Positions 9,134 to 16,801 of a stretch of DNA of 64,000 nt are shown here, piece after piece. The stretch spans positions 153,301 through 217,300 of the forward strand of contig NZ_LMEP01000028.1 in the NCBI RefSeq assembly GCF_001426405.1. The letters are read 5' to 3'. The notes beneath the pieces were generated by a model. The model was given only the letters and a program-made list of their open reading frames with translations. It had not been told where the DNA came from and did no database searches. The stretch comes from Streptomyces sp. Root1304 (GTDB lineage: Bacteria; Actinomycetota; Actinomycetes; Streptomycetales; Streptomycetaceae). Made by a program: the position numbers and the translations under genes. Within the stretch, counting starts at the first letter, position 1; every line of letters starts with the position of its first letter.

Positions 9134-9307
9134 ATGCGTTTCGTGCTCTGGCTGATGTTCGTGGCGAGCGTCCTCGTCAACGTCTACGTCAACACCTTCA
9201 CCAGCCTGACCGGCGCCGGCCAGGTCGTCGCGAGCGTCTGCACGGGCGCGGCGGTGCTCGGCTCGGCGGTCGGCCTGTGGCTCACCCGCTCCCGCCGGGA
9301 GGCCTGA
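9134..9307 (+). CDS. Small membrane protein, 57 residues
   Basis: Short ORF starting MRFVLWLMFVASVLVNVYVN, with two hydrophobic segments (about residues 3-20 and 28-48) separated by a short loop and ending in a basic tail SRREA. GGGAG lies a few bases before the ATG. It stands alone between the divergent histidine kinase and holB. I recognise no family beyond a small Streptomyces inner-membrane protein; the function is unknown. The ATG was chosen over longer upstream readings because only it has a ribosome site and a hydrophobic start. Confidence 0.6.
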   Translation: MRFVLWLMFVASVLVNVYVNTFTSLTGAGQVVASVCTGAAVLGSAVGLWLTRSRREA

Positions 9308-9322
9308 CGCCGGGCTCCTCCG

Positions 9323-9393
9323 GGTCCGCGTCCCCGTCCGGGACCGAGCCCTGGTCCGAGTCCGAGTCCGGGTCCTGGTCCGCGTCCCCGTCC
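9323..9393. repeat. GTCCG-rich degenerate tandem repeat upstream of holB
   Basis: The 71 bases are made of variants of GGTCCG/AGTCCG. The 17-mer GGTCCGCGTCCCCGTCC occurs at 9323-9339 and again at 9377-9393. It is non-coding, between the small membrane protein gene and holB. Confidence 0.6.
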
Positions 9394-9454
9394 TCCGGCG
9401 GGGGTTGTCAGACGCCTGCCCCACAATGGAGGGCGTACCTGAGGAGGGGCAGAC

Positions 9455-10657
9455 ATGGCCGTATGGGACGACCTGGTCGGACAGACGCGCGTCGAGGAGC
9501 AGCTCTCCGCGGCCGCGCGGGACGCCGACGCGCTCGTGACCGCCCATGCCGCCGGCGGCCCCCCGCCCGAGGCCTCGAAGATGACCCACGCCTGGCTCTT
9601 CACCGGCCCGCCGGGGTCGGGACGGGCCACGGCGGCGCGGGCGTTCGCGGCCGCGCTCCAGTGCGTGAGCCCCGACCGCGCCCTCGGCGGCGCCCCGGGC
9701 TGCGGCTTCTGCGACGGCTGCCACACGACGCTCGTCGGCACCCACGCGGACGTCGAGATCGTCCGTACGGACCTGCTGTCCATCGGTGTGAAGGAGACCC
9801 GCGAGCTCGTCCGGCGGGCCCAGCTCTCACCGGCCGGCGGCCGCTGGCAGGTCATCGTCCTGGAGGACGCCGACCGGCTCACCGAGGGCGCGGGCAACGT
9901 GCTCCTGAAGGCCGTCGAGGAACCCGCGCCGCGCACGGTCTGGCTGCTCTGCGCGCCCTCCCTGGAGGACGTGCTGCCGACGATCCGCTCCCGCTGCCGC
10001 CACCTGACCCTGCGCACCCCGCCGGTGGAGGCGGTGGCCGACGTGCTCGTACGGCGCGACGGCGTCGAACCGGAGGTCGCGCAGGCCGCCGCCCGCGCCA
10101 CCCAGGGCCACATCGACCGGGCCCGCAGGCTCGCCACCGACGAGCGGGCCCGCGCCCGCCGGTCCGTCGTCCTCAAGCTGCCGCTGCGGGTCGGGGACGT
10201 CGGCGGCTGTCTGAAGGCCGCCCAGGAGCTGGTGGACGCGGCGGCGGAGGACGCGAAGCAGGTCGCGGAGGAGGTCGACGTCAAGGAGACCGAGGAGCTG
10301 AAGGCCGCCCTCGGCGCGTCGCAGGGCGGGCGGATGCCGCGCGGCACGGCCGGGGCGATGAAGGAACTGGAGGAGCGGCAGAAGCGCCGCAGAACGCGAA
10401 CCCAGCGCGACAGCCTGGACCTCGCCCTCACGGACCTGACCGGCTTCTACCGCGATGTGCTCGCGCTCCAGCTGCGCTCGCGCTCGCCCCTCGCCAACAC
10501 GGACGTGCGGGACGCGGTCGAGGGCATCGCCCGCGACACCACCCCGGAGCGCACCCTGCGCCGCATCGAGGCGATCCTCGCCTGCCGCGAGGCCCTCGAC
10601 CGGAACGTGGCGCCGCTGCTCGCGGTGGAGGCGATGACGATGGCGCTGCGGGGCTGA
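9455..10657 (+). CDS. holB: DNA polymerase III delta' subunit
   Basis: Clamp-loader subunit of the replicase, 400 residues, cytoplasmic. The N-terminal AAA+ fold begins with WDDLVGQTRVEEQL. Its P-loop is the degenerate GPPGSGRATAA, in which the Lys is replaced by Arg, as expected for a delta' subunit that does not hydrolyse ATP. A zinc module is formed by Cys70, Cys83, Cys86 and Cys89. LEDADRLTEGAGNVLLKAVEEP and SRCRHLTL match the sensor regions. A charged insertion lies at about 265-320. Shine-Dalgarno GGAGGGG lies before the ATG. tmk and holB are usual neighbours; here an ABC and two-component module separates them. Confidence 0.93.
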   Translation: MAVWDDLVGQTRVEEQLSAAARDADALVTAHAAGGPPPEASKMTHAWLFTGPPGSGRATAARAFAAALQCVSPDRALGGAPGCGFCDGCHTTLVGTHADVEIVRTDLLSIGVKETRELVRRAQLSPAGGRWQVIVLEDADRLTEGAGNVLLKAVEEPAPRTVWLLCAPSLEDVLPTIRSRCRHLTLRTPPVEAVADVLVRRDGVEPEVAQAAARATQGHIDRARRLATDERARARRSVVLKLPLRVGDVGGCLKAAQELVDAAAEDAKQVAEEVDVKETEELKAALGASQGGRMPRGTAGAMKELEERQKRRRTRTQRDSLDLALTDLTGFYRDVLALQLRSRSPLANTDVRDAVEGIARDTTPERTLRRIEAILACREALDRNVAPLLAVEAMTMALRG

Positions 10658-10780
10658 CGGGACGGTGCCGGGGCCGACGCGACGGCGCCCCCGGGGGCCG
10701 ACCCGATGCCCCTCTTCGCCCCCGGTCGGCCGGGAACGGCGATTGGACACGGTCCGTACCGGTCCGGATACGCTCCGGGG

Positions 10781-12331
10781 ATGGACTCCAGGCGTTTGCT
10801 CCGTACCTCCGCCACGGCCCTCGCGGCCGCCGGGCTGATCCTCTCCGGCTGCTCGGGCGGAAGCGACGCGGCGGCGCCCCGCACCACGTCGGTGCTTCCG
10901 GCGGCCGCCCCCTCGTCCTCGCCCCAGGCGCTGGCGAAGTACTACGGGCAGAAGCTGAAGTGGCGGGACTGCGGAGTCGCCACCTTCCAGTGCGCCACCC
11001 TGCGCGCCCCGCTGGACTACGCGAAGCCGGACGCCGGGGACATCGACCTCGCCGTGTCCCGGGTCAGGGCGACCGGCCCCGGCAAGCGGCTCGGCTCGCT
11101 CCTGGTCAACCCCGGCGGCCCCGGCGGCTCGGCCGTCGGCTACCTCCAGGGGTACGCGGGCATCGGCTACCCCGCCCCGGTCCGCGCGCGCTACGACATG
11201 GTGGCCGTCGACCCGCGCGGAGTGGCCCGCAGCGAGCCCGTGGAATGCCTGACGGGCCCGCAGATGGACACGTACACCCAGGTCGACCAGACCCCCGACG
11301 ACACGGCGGAGATCGACGCCCTCGGCGCGGCCTTCGAGGACTTCGCGGCCGGCTGCGAGAAGAAGTCGGGGAAGATCCTCCCGCACGTCTCGACGGTGGA
11401 GACGGCCCGCGACATGGACATCCTGCGGGCGGTGCTGGGCGACGAGAAGCTGAACTACGTGGGCGCGTCCTACGGCACCTTCCTCGGCGCCACCTACGCC
11501 GAACTGTTCCCGGCCCGGGCCGGCCGCCTCGTCCTCGACGGGGCGATGGACCCCTCGCTCCCGGCGCTGGACCTGAACCGCGACCAGACGGCCGGCTTCG
11601 AGACCTCCTTCCGCGCCTTCGCCGCCGACTGCGTCGGCAGGCCGGACTGCCCGCTCGGCACGGGGTCGGTGGAGGCGGCGGGCAAGGCGCTGAAGAAGTT
11701 CTTCGCCGACGTGGACGCCGAGCCCGTACCCACCGGCGAGAGCCGCCCGCTCGGCGAGTCGCTGGCGACCACCGGCGTGATCGCGGCGATGTACGACGAG
11801 GGCGCCTGGCCCCAGCTGCGCGAGGCCCTCACCCGGGCGATGGGCGGCGACGGCTCGGGCCTGCTCGCCCTCGCGGACAGCTACTACGAGCGCGAGGCGG
11901 ACGGCACGTACGCCAACCTCATGTTCGCCAACGCCGCCGTGAACTGCCTCGACCTGCCGCCCGCCTACACCGGCCCCGCCGACGTCGAGAAGGCCGTCCC
12001 GTCCTTCGAGAAGGCCTCCCCGATCTTCGGCGAGGGCCTCGCCTGGGCCGCCCTCAACTGCACCTCCTGGCCGACCCCGGCCACCGGCCGCCCCCACCGC
12101 ATCACCGCCGAGGGCGCCGCCCCGATCCTCGTCGTCGGCACCACCCGCGACCCGGCGACCCCGTACAAGTGGGCCGTCTCCCTCGCCGGCCAGCTCTCCT
12201 CCGGCACCCTCCTCACCTACGAGGGCGACGGCCACACGGCCTACGGCCGGGGCAGCGACTGCATCGACACGGCGATCAACACCTACCTCCTGGAAGGCAC
12301 CCCGCCGAGCGAGGGAAAGCGCTGCTCATAG
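10781..12331 (+). CDS. Secreted lipoprotein alpha/beta hydrolase (tripeptidyl aminopeptidase-like)
   Basis: 516-residue exported serine hydrolase. The signal peptide ends in lipobox LILSGC (Cys about residue 24), so it is probably a membrane-anchored lipoprotein. The oxyanion region is NPGGPGGS; the nucleophile lies in GASYGTFLG; the acid in VVGTTRDPATPYKWA; the His in GDGHTAYG. The C-terminal part with the last two motifs is the TAP-like domain found in Streptomyces tripeptidyl aminopeptidases. It probably trims peptides outside the cell. TACGCT lies six bases before the ATG, suggesting a leaderless mRNA. It precedes tRNA-Thr. Confidence 0.88.
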   Translation: MDSRRLLRTSATALAAAGLILSGCSGGSDAAAPRTTSVLPAAAPSSSPQALAKYYGQKLKWRDCGVATFQCATLRAPLDYAKPDAGDIDLAVSRVRATGPGKRLGSLLVNPGGPGGSAVGYLQGYAGIGYPAPVRARYDMVAVDPRGVARSEPVECLTGPQMDTYTQVDQTPDDTAEIDALGAAFEDFAAGCEKKSGKILPHVSTVETARDMDILRAVLGDEKLNYVGASYGTFLGATYAELFPARAGRLVLDGAMDPSLPALDLNRDQTAGFETSFRAFAADCVGRPDCPLGTGSVEAAGKALKKFFADVDAEPVPTGESRPLGESLATTGVIAAMYDEGAWPQLREALTRAMGGDGSGLLALADSYYEREADGTYANLMFANAAVNCLDLPPAYTGPADVEKAVPSFEKASPIFGEGLAWAALNCTSWPTPATGRPHRITAEGAAPILVVGTTRDPATPYKWAVSLAGQLSSGTLLTYEGDGHTAYGRGSDCIDTAINTYLLEGTPPSEGKRCS

Positions 12332-12371
12332 GCCCCTTCGGGGGGTGGTCGGAGCACTCCCCGAAACTGTG

Positions 12372-12377
12372 TAGACT
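12372..12377 (+). promoter_or_regulatory. Probable -10 box of the tRNA-Thr gene
   Basis: TAGACT, a consensus-like Streptomyces -10, lies about 40 bp before the tRNA. The hexamer 17 bp upstream (TCGGAG) is a poor -35, so the call is tentative. Confidence 0.45.
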
Positions 12378-12416
12378 TGGCGACGCTGCTGCACCCACCA
12401 TGGGTTCGCGCGGCGC

Positions 12417-12490
12417 GCCGCCTTAGCTCAGTTGGCCAGAGCAACGCACTCGTAATGCGTAGGTCTCGGGTTCGAATCCCGAAGGCGGCT
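12417..12490 (+). tRNA. tRNA-Thr (anticodon CGT)
   Basis: Complete cloverleaf of 74 bases without encoded CCA. The acceptor stem GCCGCCT pairs with AGGCGGC and the discriminator is T. The D arm is GCTC/GAGC. The anticodon stem ACGCA/TGCGT holds loop CTCGTAA, giving anticodon CGT for ACG threonine codons. The T arm TCGGG/CCCGA encloses TTCGAAT. I see no duplicated 3' end nearby that would mark an integrated element. Confidence 0.97.
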
Positions 12491-12497
12491 CGGAATC

Positions 12498-12533
12498 ACC
12501 CCAGGACTCACTCGCCGTGACCTGGGGTTTTTT
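12498..12533 (+). terminator. Rho-independent terminator of tRNA-Thr
   Basis: Stem ACCCCAGG (12498-12505) / CCTGGGGT (12521-12528) followed by a run of T, a textbook intrinsic terminator immediately after the tRNA. Confidence 0.9.
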
Positions 12534-12645
12534 CATGCCCTGGGCGCGGGGAGCGAGCCCCTTCTCGGGGACTGGACTCCGAGGGCGGGGGCCGGGGCTT
12601 TCTGGGACGATCTTGTGGGTTTTCTTCGGTCCCAGGGGGAGCGGT

Positions 12646-13332
12646 ATGGACGGCAGTGGTGTGGGCGGGGACGCGTTGGTGGTCACCGAGCGGACCCGGT
12701 TGCGGCGGATCCGGGAGCAGGGGAGTCATCGGCGGGACGATCTCGACGCCGTGCTCGCCGCCGGGTTCCTCTGTCATCTCGGGGTGGTCGTCGAGGGGGC
12801 GCCGATGGTCGTGCCCACCGCGTACGGCGTGGAGGACGGGCAGTTGTACCTGCACGGCTCCGTCGCCAGCCGCAGTCTCGTCCAGGCGCCCGACAGCACC
12901 GTCTGCGTCACCGTCACCCATGTCGACGGGCTCGTGCTCGCCCGTTCCGTCTTCGAGCACAGCGTCAACTACCGCTGCGCGATGATCTACGGCGTGCCCC
13001 GGCTCGTCACCGATCCGGACGAGAAGCTGCGGGGCCTCCGGGCGCTCACCGAGCAGAGCTCGCCGGGGCAGTGGGAGTACGTGCGGCAGCCCAACCGCAA
13101 GGAACTGGCCGCGACCGCGCTGCTCGCGCTCGATCTGACCGAGGCCTCCGTGAAGACCCGGATCGGTCCGCCGGACGACGGGGACTCCGAGGACGCGGCC
13201 CTCGGGCTGTGGGCCGGCGTGCTGCCCGTCGTCACCACCTTCGGTGAGCCCGTCAACGATCCGGTGCTTCCGGCGGACGTCCTTCCGCCCGCTCATGTCG
13301 CCTCTCGCGCGGGGCGCCCCCTGGGGGAGTGA
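12646..13332 (+). CDS. Pyridoxamine 5'-phosphate oxidase family FMN-binding protein (NimA-like)
   Basis: 228-residue protein of the split-barrel flavin fold. Visible family features are the N-terminal helix region ERTRLRRIREQGSHRRDDLDAVLAAGFLCHLGVVVEGAPMVVPTAYG, then LYLHGSVASRSLVQ (likely FMN phosphate contact), VCVTVTHVDGLVLARSVFEHSVNYRCAMIYGVPRLV and the late Trp-containing segment. Members include nitroimidazole-resistance NimA and many uncharacterised flavin enzymes. AGGGGGAG precedes the ATG. Its last 80 bp overlap the 3' end of the convergent sigma-factor gene. Substrate unknown. Confidence 0.85.
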   Translation: MDGSGVGGDALVVTERTRLRRIREQGSHRRDDLDAVLAAGFLCHLGVVVEGAPMVVPTAYGVEDGQLYLHGSVASRSLVQAPDSTVCVTVTHVDGLVLARSVFEHSVNYRCAMIYGVPRLVTDPDEKLRGLRALTEQSSPGQWEYVRQPNRKELAATALLALDLTEASVKTRIGPPDDGDSEDAALGLWAGVLPVVTTFGEPVNDPVLPADVLPPAHVASRAGRPLGE

Positions 13333-14254
13333 GCCGGACGTCCAGCCGGCTCAGGTGCTCCTCGTCCGACAGCAGGTCGATCGCGGTGATCCGGCCCTCC
13401 AGGACCGTGAAGCCGAGGACGAGCCCCGGGTCCGCGAGCAGGCCGGCCGCCCCGTCCACCAGGGCCGGGCGGGCCGTGCTCGCCGGAGCGGCGACGGCCT
13501 CGGCCACCGGCCCCGGGCCGTGCGCCCCCGTCGCCGTGATCCCGCCGTCGGCCGCGTCCGTGCGCAGCACCACCTCCGGGTCGAGGAGCGCCCGCAGCGC
13601 GGCCGAGTCGCCGTCGCGTGCCGCCGTCAGGAAGGCCTCCACGACCTTCCGCTGGCGCGGCAGGTCCCGCTGCGGCATCTCCTCCGCCTCCCGCACCCGG
13701 TAGCGGGCCCGCGAGGCGAGCCGGCGGGCGACGGCCGGCGGGCGTTCCAGGACCGGGGCGATCTCCTCGTACGGCACGGAGAAGAGGTCGTGGAGGACGT
13801 ACGCCACCCGCTCGGTGGGAGTCAGGCGGTTGAGGGCGGTGAAGAGCGTGCGTTCCTCGGGGGGCGGCGTCATGTATGCGTCGGCCGTCGCCGTGGGGTC
13901 CCAGGGGTCCCACGGGTCCCATGGGTGCGTGCGGTGTCTCTCCCGGGAGCGGAGTTCCGCCAGGCAGACGCGGGCCACCGCCGCCGTGGGATCGGCGGGG
14001 GCGGCTGGGGTGCCAGGGGTATCGGGACCGTCGGGATCGGCGGGGGCGCCAGGGGTATCGGGACCGGCGGGGGCGTCGGCCCCGTCCTCATGGCCGACCG
14101 GGCGCCGGCCGACCTCACCGGCGCCCGCCCGCCACGTCCTTCTCGCGGTCGCCACCGCCCCCTCCGCCTCCGTCCTCGTGCCGAGCAGGTGGTGGGCGAT
14201 CTCCCTCAGGCGCGGCCCGTTCTCCTCGAAGGCGGCGTCCTCGTGCGCGTCCAC
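13253..14254 (-). CDS. ECF-type sigma factor, SigJ/ECF41-like, with degenerate region 2
   Basis: 333-residue protein of the sigma-plus-SnoaL class. The start of region 2 is recognisable (AFEENGPRLREIAHHLLGTRTEAEGAVATARRTW), but the usual AEDAVQEAWLRW core is altered. About 35 residues of Gly/Pro/Asp/Ala repeats and then HPWDPWDPWDP occupy the place of the promoter-melting segment. Region 4 looks intact (LTPTERVAYVLHDLFSVPYEEIAPVLERPPAVARRLASRARYRVR). A SnoaL-like domain (VVEAFLTAARDGDSAALRALLDPEV) forms the C terminus, which in this group modulates activity in place of an anti-sigma. GGAGG precedes the GTG start. It may be impaired as a sigma factor. Confidence 0.78.
   Translation of the reverse strand: MDAHEDAAFEENGPRLREIAHHLLGTRTEAEGAVATARRTWRAGAGEVGRRPVGHEDGADAPAGPDTPGAPADPDGPDTPGTPAAPADPTAAVARVCLAELRSRERHRTHPWDPWDPWDPTATADAYMTPPPEERTLFTALNRLTPTERVAYVLHDLFSVPYEEIAPVLERPPAVARRLASRARYRVREAEEMPQRDLPRQRKVVEAFLTAARDGDSAALRALLDPEVVLRTDAADGGITATGAHGPGPVAEAVAAPASTARPALVDGAAGLLADPGLVLGFTVLEGRITAIDLLSDEEHLSRLDVRLTPPGGAPRERRHERAEGRPPEAPDR
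13896..13924. repeat. Three 9-10 bp GGGTCCCA repeats
   Basis: GGGTCCCA occurs three times in a row with one or two spacer bases. It encodes the WDPWDPWDP stretch of the overlapping sigma-factor gene on the minus strand. Confidence 0.8.
14012..14066. repeat. 19-bp direct repeat with 36-bp period in the sigma-factor gene
   Basis: The 19 bases at 14012-14030 recur exactly at 14048-14066. The 36-bp spacing (12 codons) keeps the frame and encodes two copies of a GPDTPGxP-type unit in the sigma factor linker. Confidence 0.85.
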
Positions 14255-14269
14255 GGGGGATGACCTCCG

Positions 14270-14653
14270 TCAGTCGCCGTGCCCGGTGCCTCCGCTGCCG
14301 AAGCCGCCGCTGGAGATCCCGCCCCACTTGCGCTTCTCCTCGGTCGGCGGGTCGGTCGACGTCTCCGTCCCCGATTCCTTCAGCTGGTACGGCATGAGCC
14401 GGTGCTCGCCGTCCGTCTGCGGCATCTCGGCCGGCTTGCGGTACTCGGACATCTCGCCGGGCAGCCGGTCCGTCTCCGGCCGGTGCGGCTGTTCGTCCGG
14501 CTTGGGGGTCCGGGATTCGCGGTCGCGGACCCGGAAGCCCAGCCAGACCGCCGCGATCAGTACGGCGACCAGTACGAGGCCGCCGATGACCTGCCCGAGG
14601 CCTGACTGCCAGACTCCTGCGGCCAGCGTCTGTGCTGTGCTGAGAGTGTTCAT
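14270..14653 (-). CDS. Small single-pass membrane protein, DUF6479-like
   Basis: 127 residues. One transmembrane helix at about residues 18-42 (SGLGQVIGGLVLVAVLIAAVWLGF) is followed by a basic RVRDRESR stop-transfer segment and a long hydrophilic, Pro/Glu/Lys-rich cytoplasmic tail ending in Gly/Ser repeats (GGISSGGFGSGGTGHGD). The layout and SEYRKPAEMP-type motif match a family of uncharacterised Streptomyces proteins (DUF6479), from memory. It is encoded just before, and same-strand with, the sigma-factor gene at 14254, with a 15-bp gap, so they may be co-transcribed. Function unknown. Confidence 0.7.
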   Translation of the reverse strand: MNTLSTAQTLAAGVWQSGLGQVIGGLVLVAVLIAAVWLGFRVRDRESRTPKPDEQPHRPETDRLPGEMSEYRKPAEMPQTDGEHRLMPYQLKESGTETSTDPPTEEKRKWGGISSGGFGSGGTGHGD

Positions 14654-14791
14654 ACTCCAGGATTACCCGTTTTGGCCCCCTTTGGACGCATCCGGCGAAG
14701 ACACCTGAAGAATCTTGAAACATTCCCCGGCCCCCGTCGCGTCAATGAGGTGTACGACGACCACCCCACGTGACCGAGGGAAAGGAGGGGC

Positions 14792-15301
14792 ATGAGAAAG
14801 ACCCGCGCGGACCAGTTCCTGGAGTTCGCCTCCGCCCGCTCGGGGCACCTGTTCCGATCGGCATGCCTGCTGACCAGCGGCGACACCCATCTCGCCGAGG
14901 ACCTCACACAGGAGACCCTCGGCCGGATGTACGCCCTCTGGGGCCGCATGGCACGGATCGACAACCCCGCCGCCTACGCCCAGACCGTCCTCGTCCGCAC
15001 CTTCCTCAGTCATCAGCGGCGCCGCTCCGCGACCGAGCGTCCGCTGGGCGAACTGCCCGACCGCGTCCCCGACGGCGGCACGGACCCGGCGCTCAGGATC
15101 GCGCTGCTCGACGCGCTCGCCGGACTCGCGCCCAAGGACCGGGCGGTCGTGGTGCTGCGCTACTGGGAGGACCGCAGCATCGACGAGACCGCCCACGCCC
15201 TGCACGTCAGCTCCGCCGCGGTACGCACCCGATCGGTTCGGGCGCTCGCGAAGCTGCGGCAACGACTCGGCGGCAGCATCAGCGAGTTCGCGACCCGCTG
15301 A
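14792..15301 (+). CDS. SigE-family ECF RNA polymerase sigma factor
   Basis: 169-residue ECF sigma factor with standard spacing. Region 2 is FLEFASARSGHLFRSACLLTSGDTHLAEDLTQETLGRMYALWGRMARIDNPAAYAQTVLVRTFLSHQRRR, with the intact AEDLTQET core and promoter-melting segment. Region 4 is ALAGLAPKDRAVVVLRYWEDRSIDETAHALHVSSAAVRTRSVRALAKLRQRL. This matches the Streptomyces SigE-family (SigE as in SEAL-type small ECFs paired with membrane proteins). GGAAAGGAGGGG precedes the ATG. The membrane protein gene 130 bp downstream is the likely co-regulated partner or anti-sigma factor (inference). Confidence 0.92.
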   Translation: MRKTRADQFLEFASARSGHLFRSACLLTSGDTHLAEDLTQETLGRMYALWGRMARIDNPAAYAQTVLVRTFLSHQRRRSATERPLGELPDRVPDGGTDPALRIALLDALAGLAPKDRAVVVLRYWEDRSIDETAHALHVSSAAVRTRSVRALAKLRQRLGGSISEFATR

Positions 15302-15431
15302 CCCGCCGTCTTCGGGCCCCCGGCCGCGGAACCCCCCGGCCCGCGGCCCGCCGACCCACCCGCTTCGGGGCCCGTCGGCCCCGTTCCTTCCAGACTTCCG
15401 CCATCCATCGACCGGAGACGGTGAATTCGAC

Positions 15432-16742
15432 ATGCCCCAGAACGAAGGCCCCCAGCACGAGGGGTTCGAAGAGGAACTCGGCGCGGTCCTGCGCGGCACC
15501 GGCGACATCTTCGCCGCCGACGACCGGCGCGAGCTGGCCGAGGGCGGGATCCGGCGCGGCCGTCGCCGTCTGGTCCGCCGCCGGCTCGCCGTGACCGGCG
15601 GTGTCCTCGCCCTCGCCGCCGTCGGCATCGGCGGCGTCTACGGCGGCTCGCTGCTCGGCCCGGCCGCGTCCCCGGACAAGGCGTCCGTGGCCGCGCCCCC
15701 GCAGCCGAGCTCGGCCCACGGCTCCGCCGACTCCCCGAAGCGGCCGGGCGGCACCGCGGAGATCCCGGTGAAGGACATCGCCGCGGTCCTCAAGGCCCAC
15801 AGCCCGCAGGGCACGTGGGACTTCGGCGACCTCAACGGCTCGGGCCAGGCCGTGGCCGGCGTCTTCGACGACGGGAACGGCAAGGCCGCCGTCAGTGTCG
15901 GCCTCTACCGCGCCTCCGGCAGCGGCGAGGCCGGCGAGGGCCGGGTCGCCTGCCCCGACGAGGTCGCCGTCCCCTTCGACGACTGCACGACCCAGAACCT
16001 GCCGAACGGCTCCCGCCTCATGATCCTCCAGGGGTACGAGTACCCCGACAAGCGCGAGGAGACCAAGAGCTGGCGCGCGGTCCTGCTCACCAAGGACGGC
16101 TTCCTCATCGACGCGAGCGAGTACAACGCAGCCGCCGAGAAGGGCGCCCCGATCAGCCGCCCGAACCCGCCGCTCACCCCGGCCCAGCTCAAGAGCCTCG
16201 TCACGACCGACGCCTGGGGCCCGCTGCTCGCGCAGCTGCCCACCCTCCCGAAGAAGCCGGGCGGCAACGGCAGGCCCGAGCAGCACCCCGAGCCCACCGG
16301 CACCGCCGTCCGGGACACCCTGCGTTCCCTCCTGCCCCAGGGCCTCACGGTGCGGAGCAAGGGCGGCGAGGACAGCCACGGCTACGTCGTCGTCGACGAC
16401 GGCAAGGGGGCGAGCCTCGTCGGGGTCGACGTCCAGCCCGGCTCCCGCGCGCTGATCGCGGACCTCTTCGGCGGCGGGGACGTCGTCACGCTGCCCGACG
16501 GCCGTATGGTCCGGGCCACCCAGCAGCCCGGCGAGAAGGGTGGCGCCGGAGTCGTCTGGTGGAACGTCGACACCATCACCCCCGACGGCTTCCGGGTCGT
16601 CGTCTCCGGCTTCAACTCCCCGGCGCAGCACGAGGCCGCCACGCGCGCCGAGCCCGCGCTCACCATGGAGCAGCTGAAGACGATCGCGCTGAGCCAGAGG
16701 TGGCACACGCTGCCCATGACGAACGGGCCTCGCCGCCCCTGA
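15432..16742 (+). CDS. Membrane-anchored protein, putative anti-sigma or sigma-associated protein
   Basis: 436 residues. A short N-terminal cytoplasmic part of about 50 residues (FEEELGAVLRGTGDIFAADDRRELAEGGIRRGRRRLVRRR) leads into one membrane helix (about 52-75, LAVTGGVLALAAVGIGGVYGG). A large extracytoplasmic domain of about 350 residues follows with no motif that I recognise. The cytoplasm-TM-exterior layout directly after an ECF sigma gene fits an anti-sigma or signal-sensing partner, but the short N terminus lacks the zinc HxxxCxxC motif of ZAS anti-sigma factors. A 17-bp hairpin terminator follows. Function inferred from layout only. Confidence 0.7.
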   Translation: MPQNEGPQHEGFEEELGAVLRGTGDIFAADDRRELAEGGIRRGRRRLVRRRLAVTGGVLALAAVGIGGVYGGSLLGPAASPDKASVAAPPQPSSAHGSADSPKRPGGTAEIPVKDIAAVLKAHSPQGTWDFGDLNGSGQAVAGVFDDGNGKAAVSVGLYRASGSGEAGEGRVACPDEVAVPFDDCTTQNLPNGSRLMILQGYEYPDKREETKSWRAVLLTKDGFLIDASEYNAAAEKGAPISRPNPPLTPAQLKSLVTTDAWGPLLAQLPTLPKKPGGNGRPEQHPEPTGTAVRDTLRSLLPQGLTVRSKGGEDSHGYVVVDDGKGASLVGVDVQPGSRALIADLFGGGDVVTLPDGRMVRATQQPGEKGGAGVVWWNVDTITPDGFRVVVSGFNSPAQHEAATRAEPALTMEQLKTIALSQRWHTLPMTNGPRRP

Positions 16743-16755
16743 GACGTGGCGGGGG

Positions 16756-16794
16756 GCCGGGGCCGGGGCAGCAGCCAGCTGCCCCGGCCCCGGC
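16756..16794. terminator. Strong bidirectional terminator hairpin
   Basis: Perfect 17-bp inverted repeat (16756-16772 / 16778-16794) with a 5-base loop in the gap between convergent stop codons at 16742 and 16802. Confidence 0.85.
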
Positions 16795-16801
16795 TCGCCG
16801 C

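Noticed and set aside
7915..12426. 1503-codon open frame on the plus strand across the kinase, small protein, holB and hydrolase region
   Set aside because: It runs antisense or out of frame through genes with clear domains; its product is Gly/Arg/Pro-rich without any fold. Long frames of this sort are expected at this GC content.
12417..12490. tRNA-Thr as an attachment site of an integrated element
   Set aside because: No copy of the tRNA 3' end, integrase gene or composition change is seen in the following sequence.
13896..14066. CRISPR-like repeats
   Set aside because: Repeats are 8-19 bp, in frame, with 12-codon period, and inside a coding sequence; spacers are not unique sequences of constant length.
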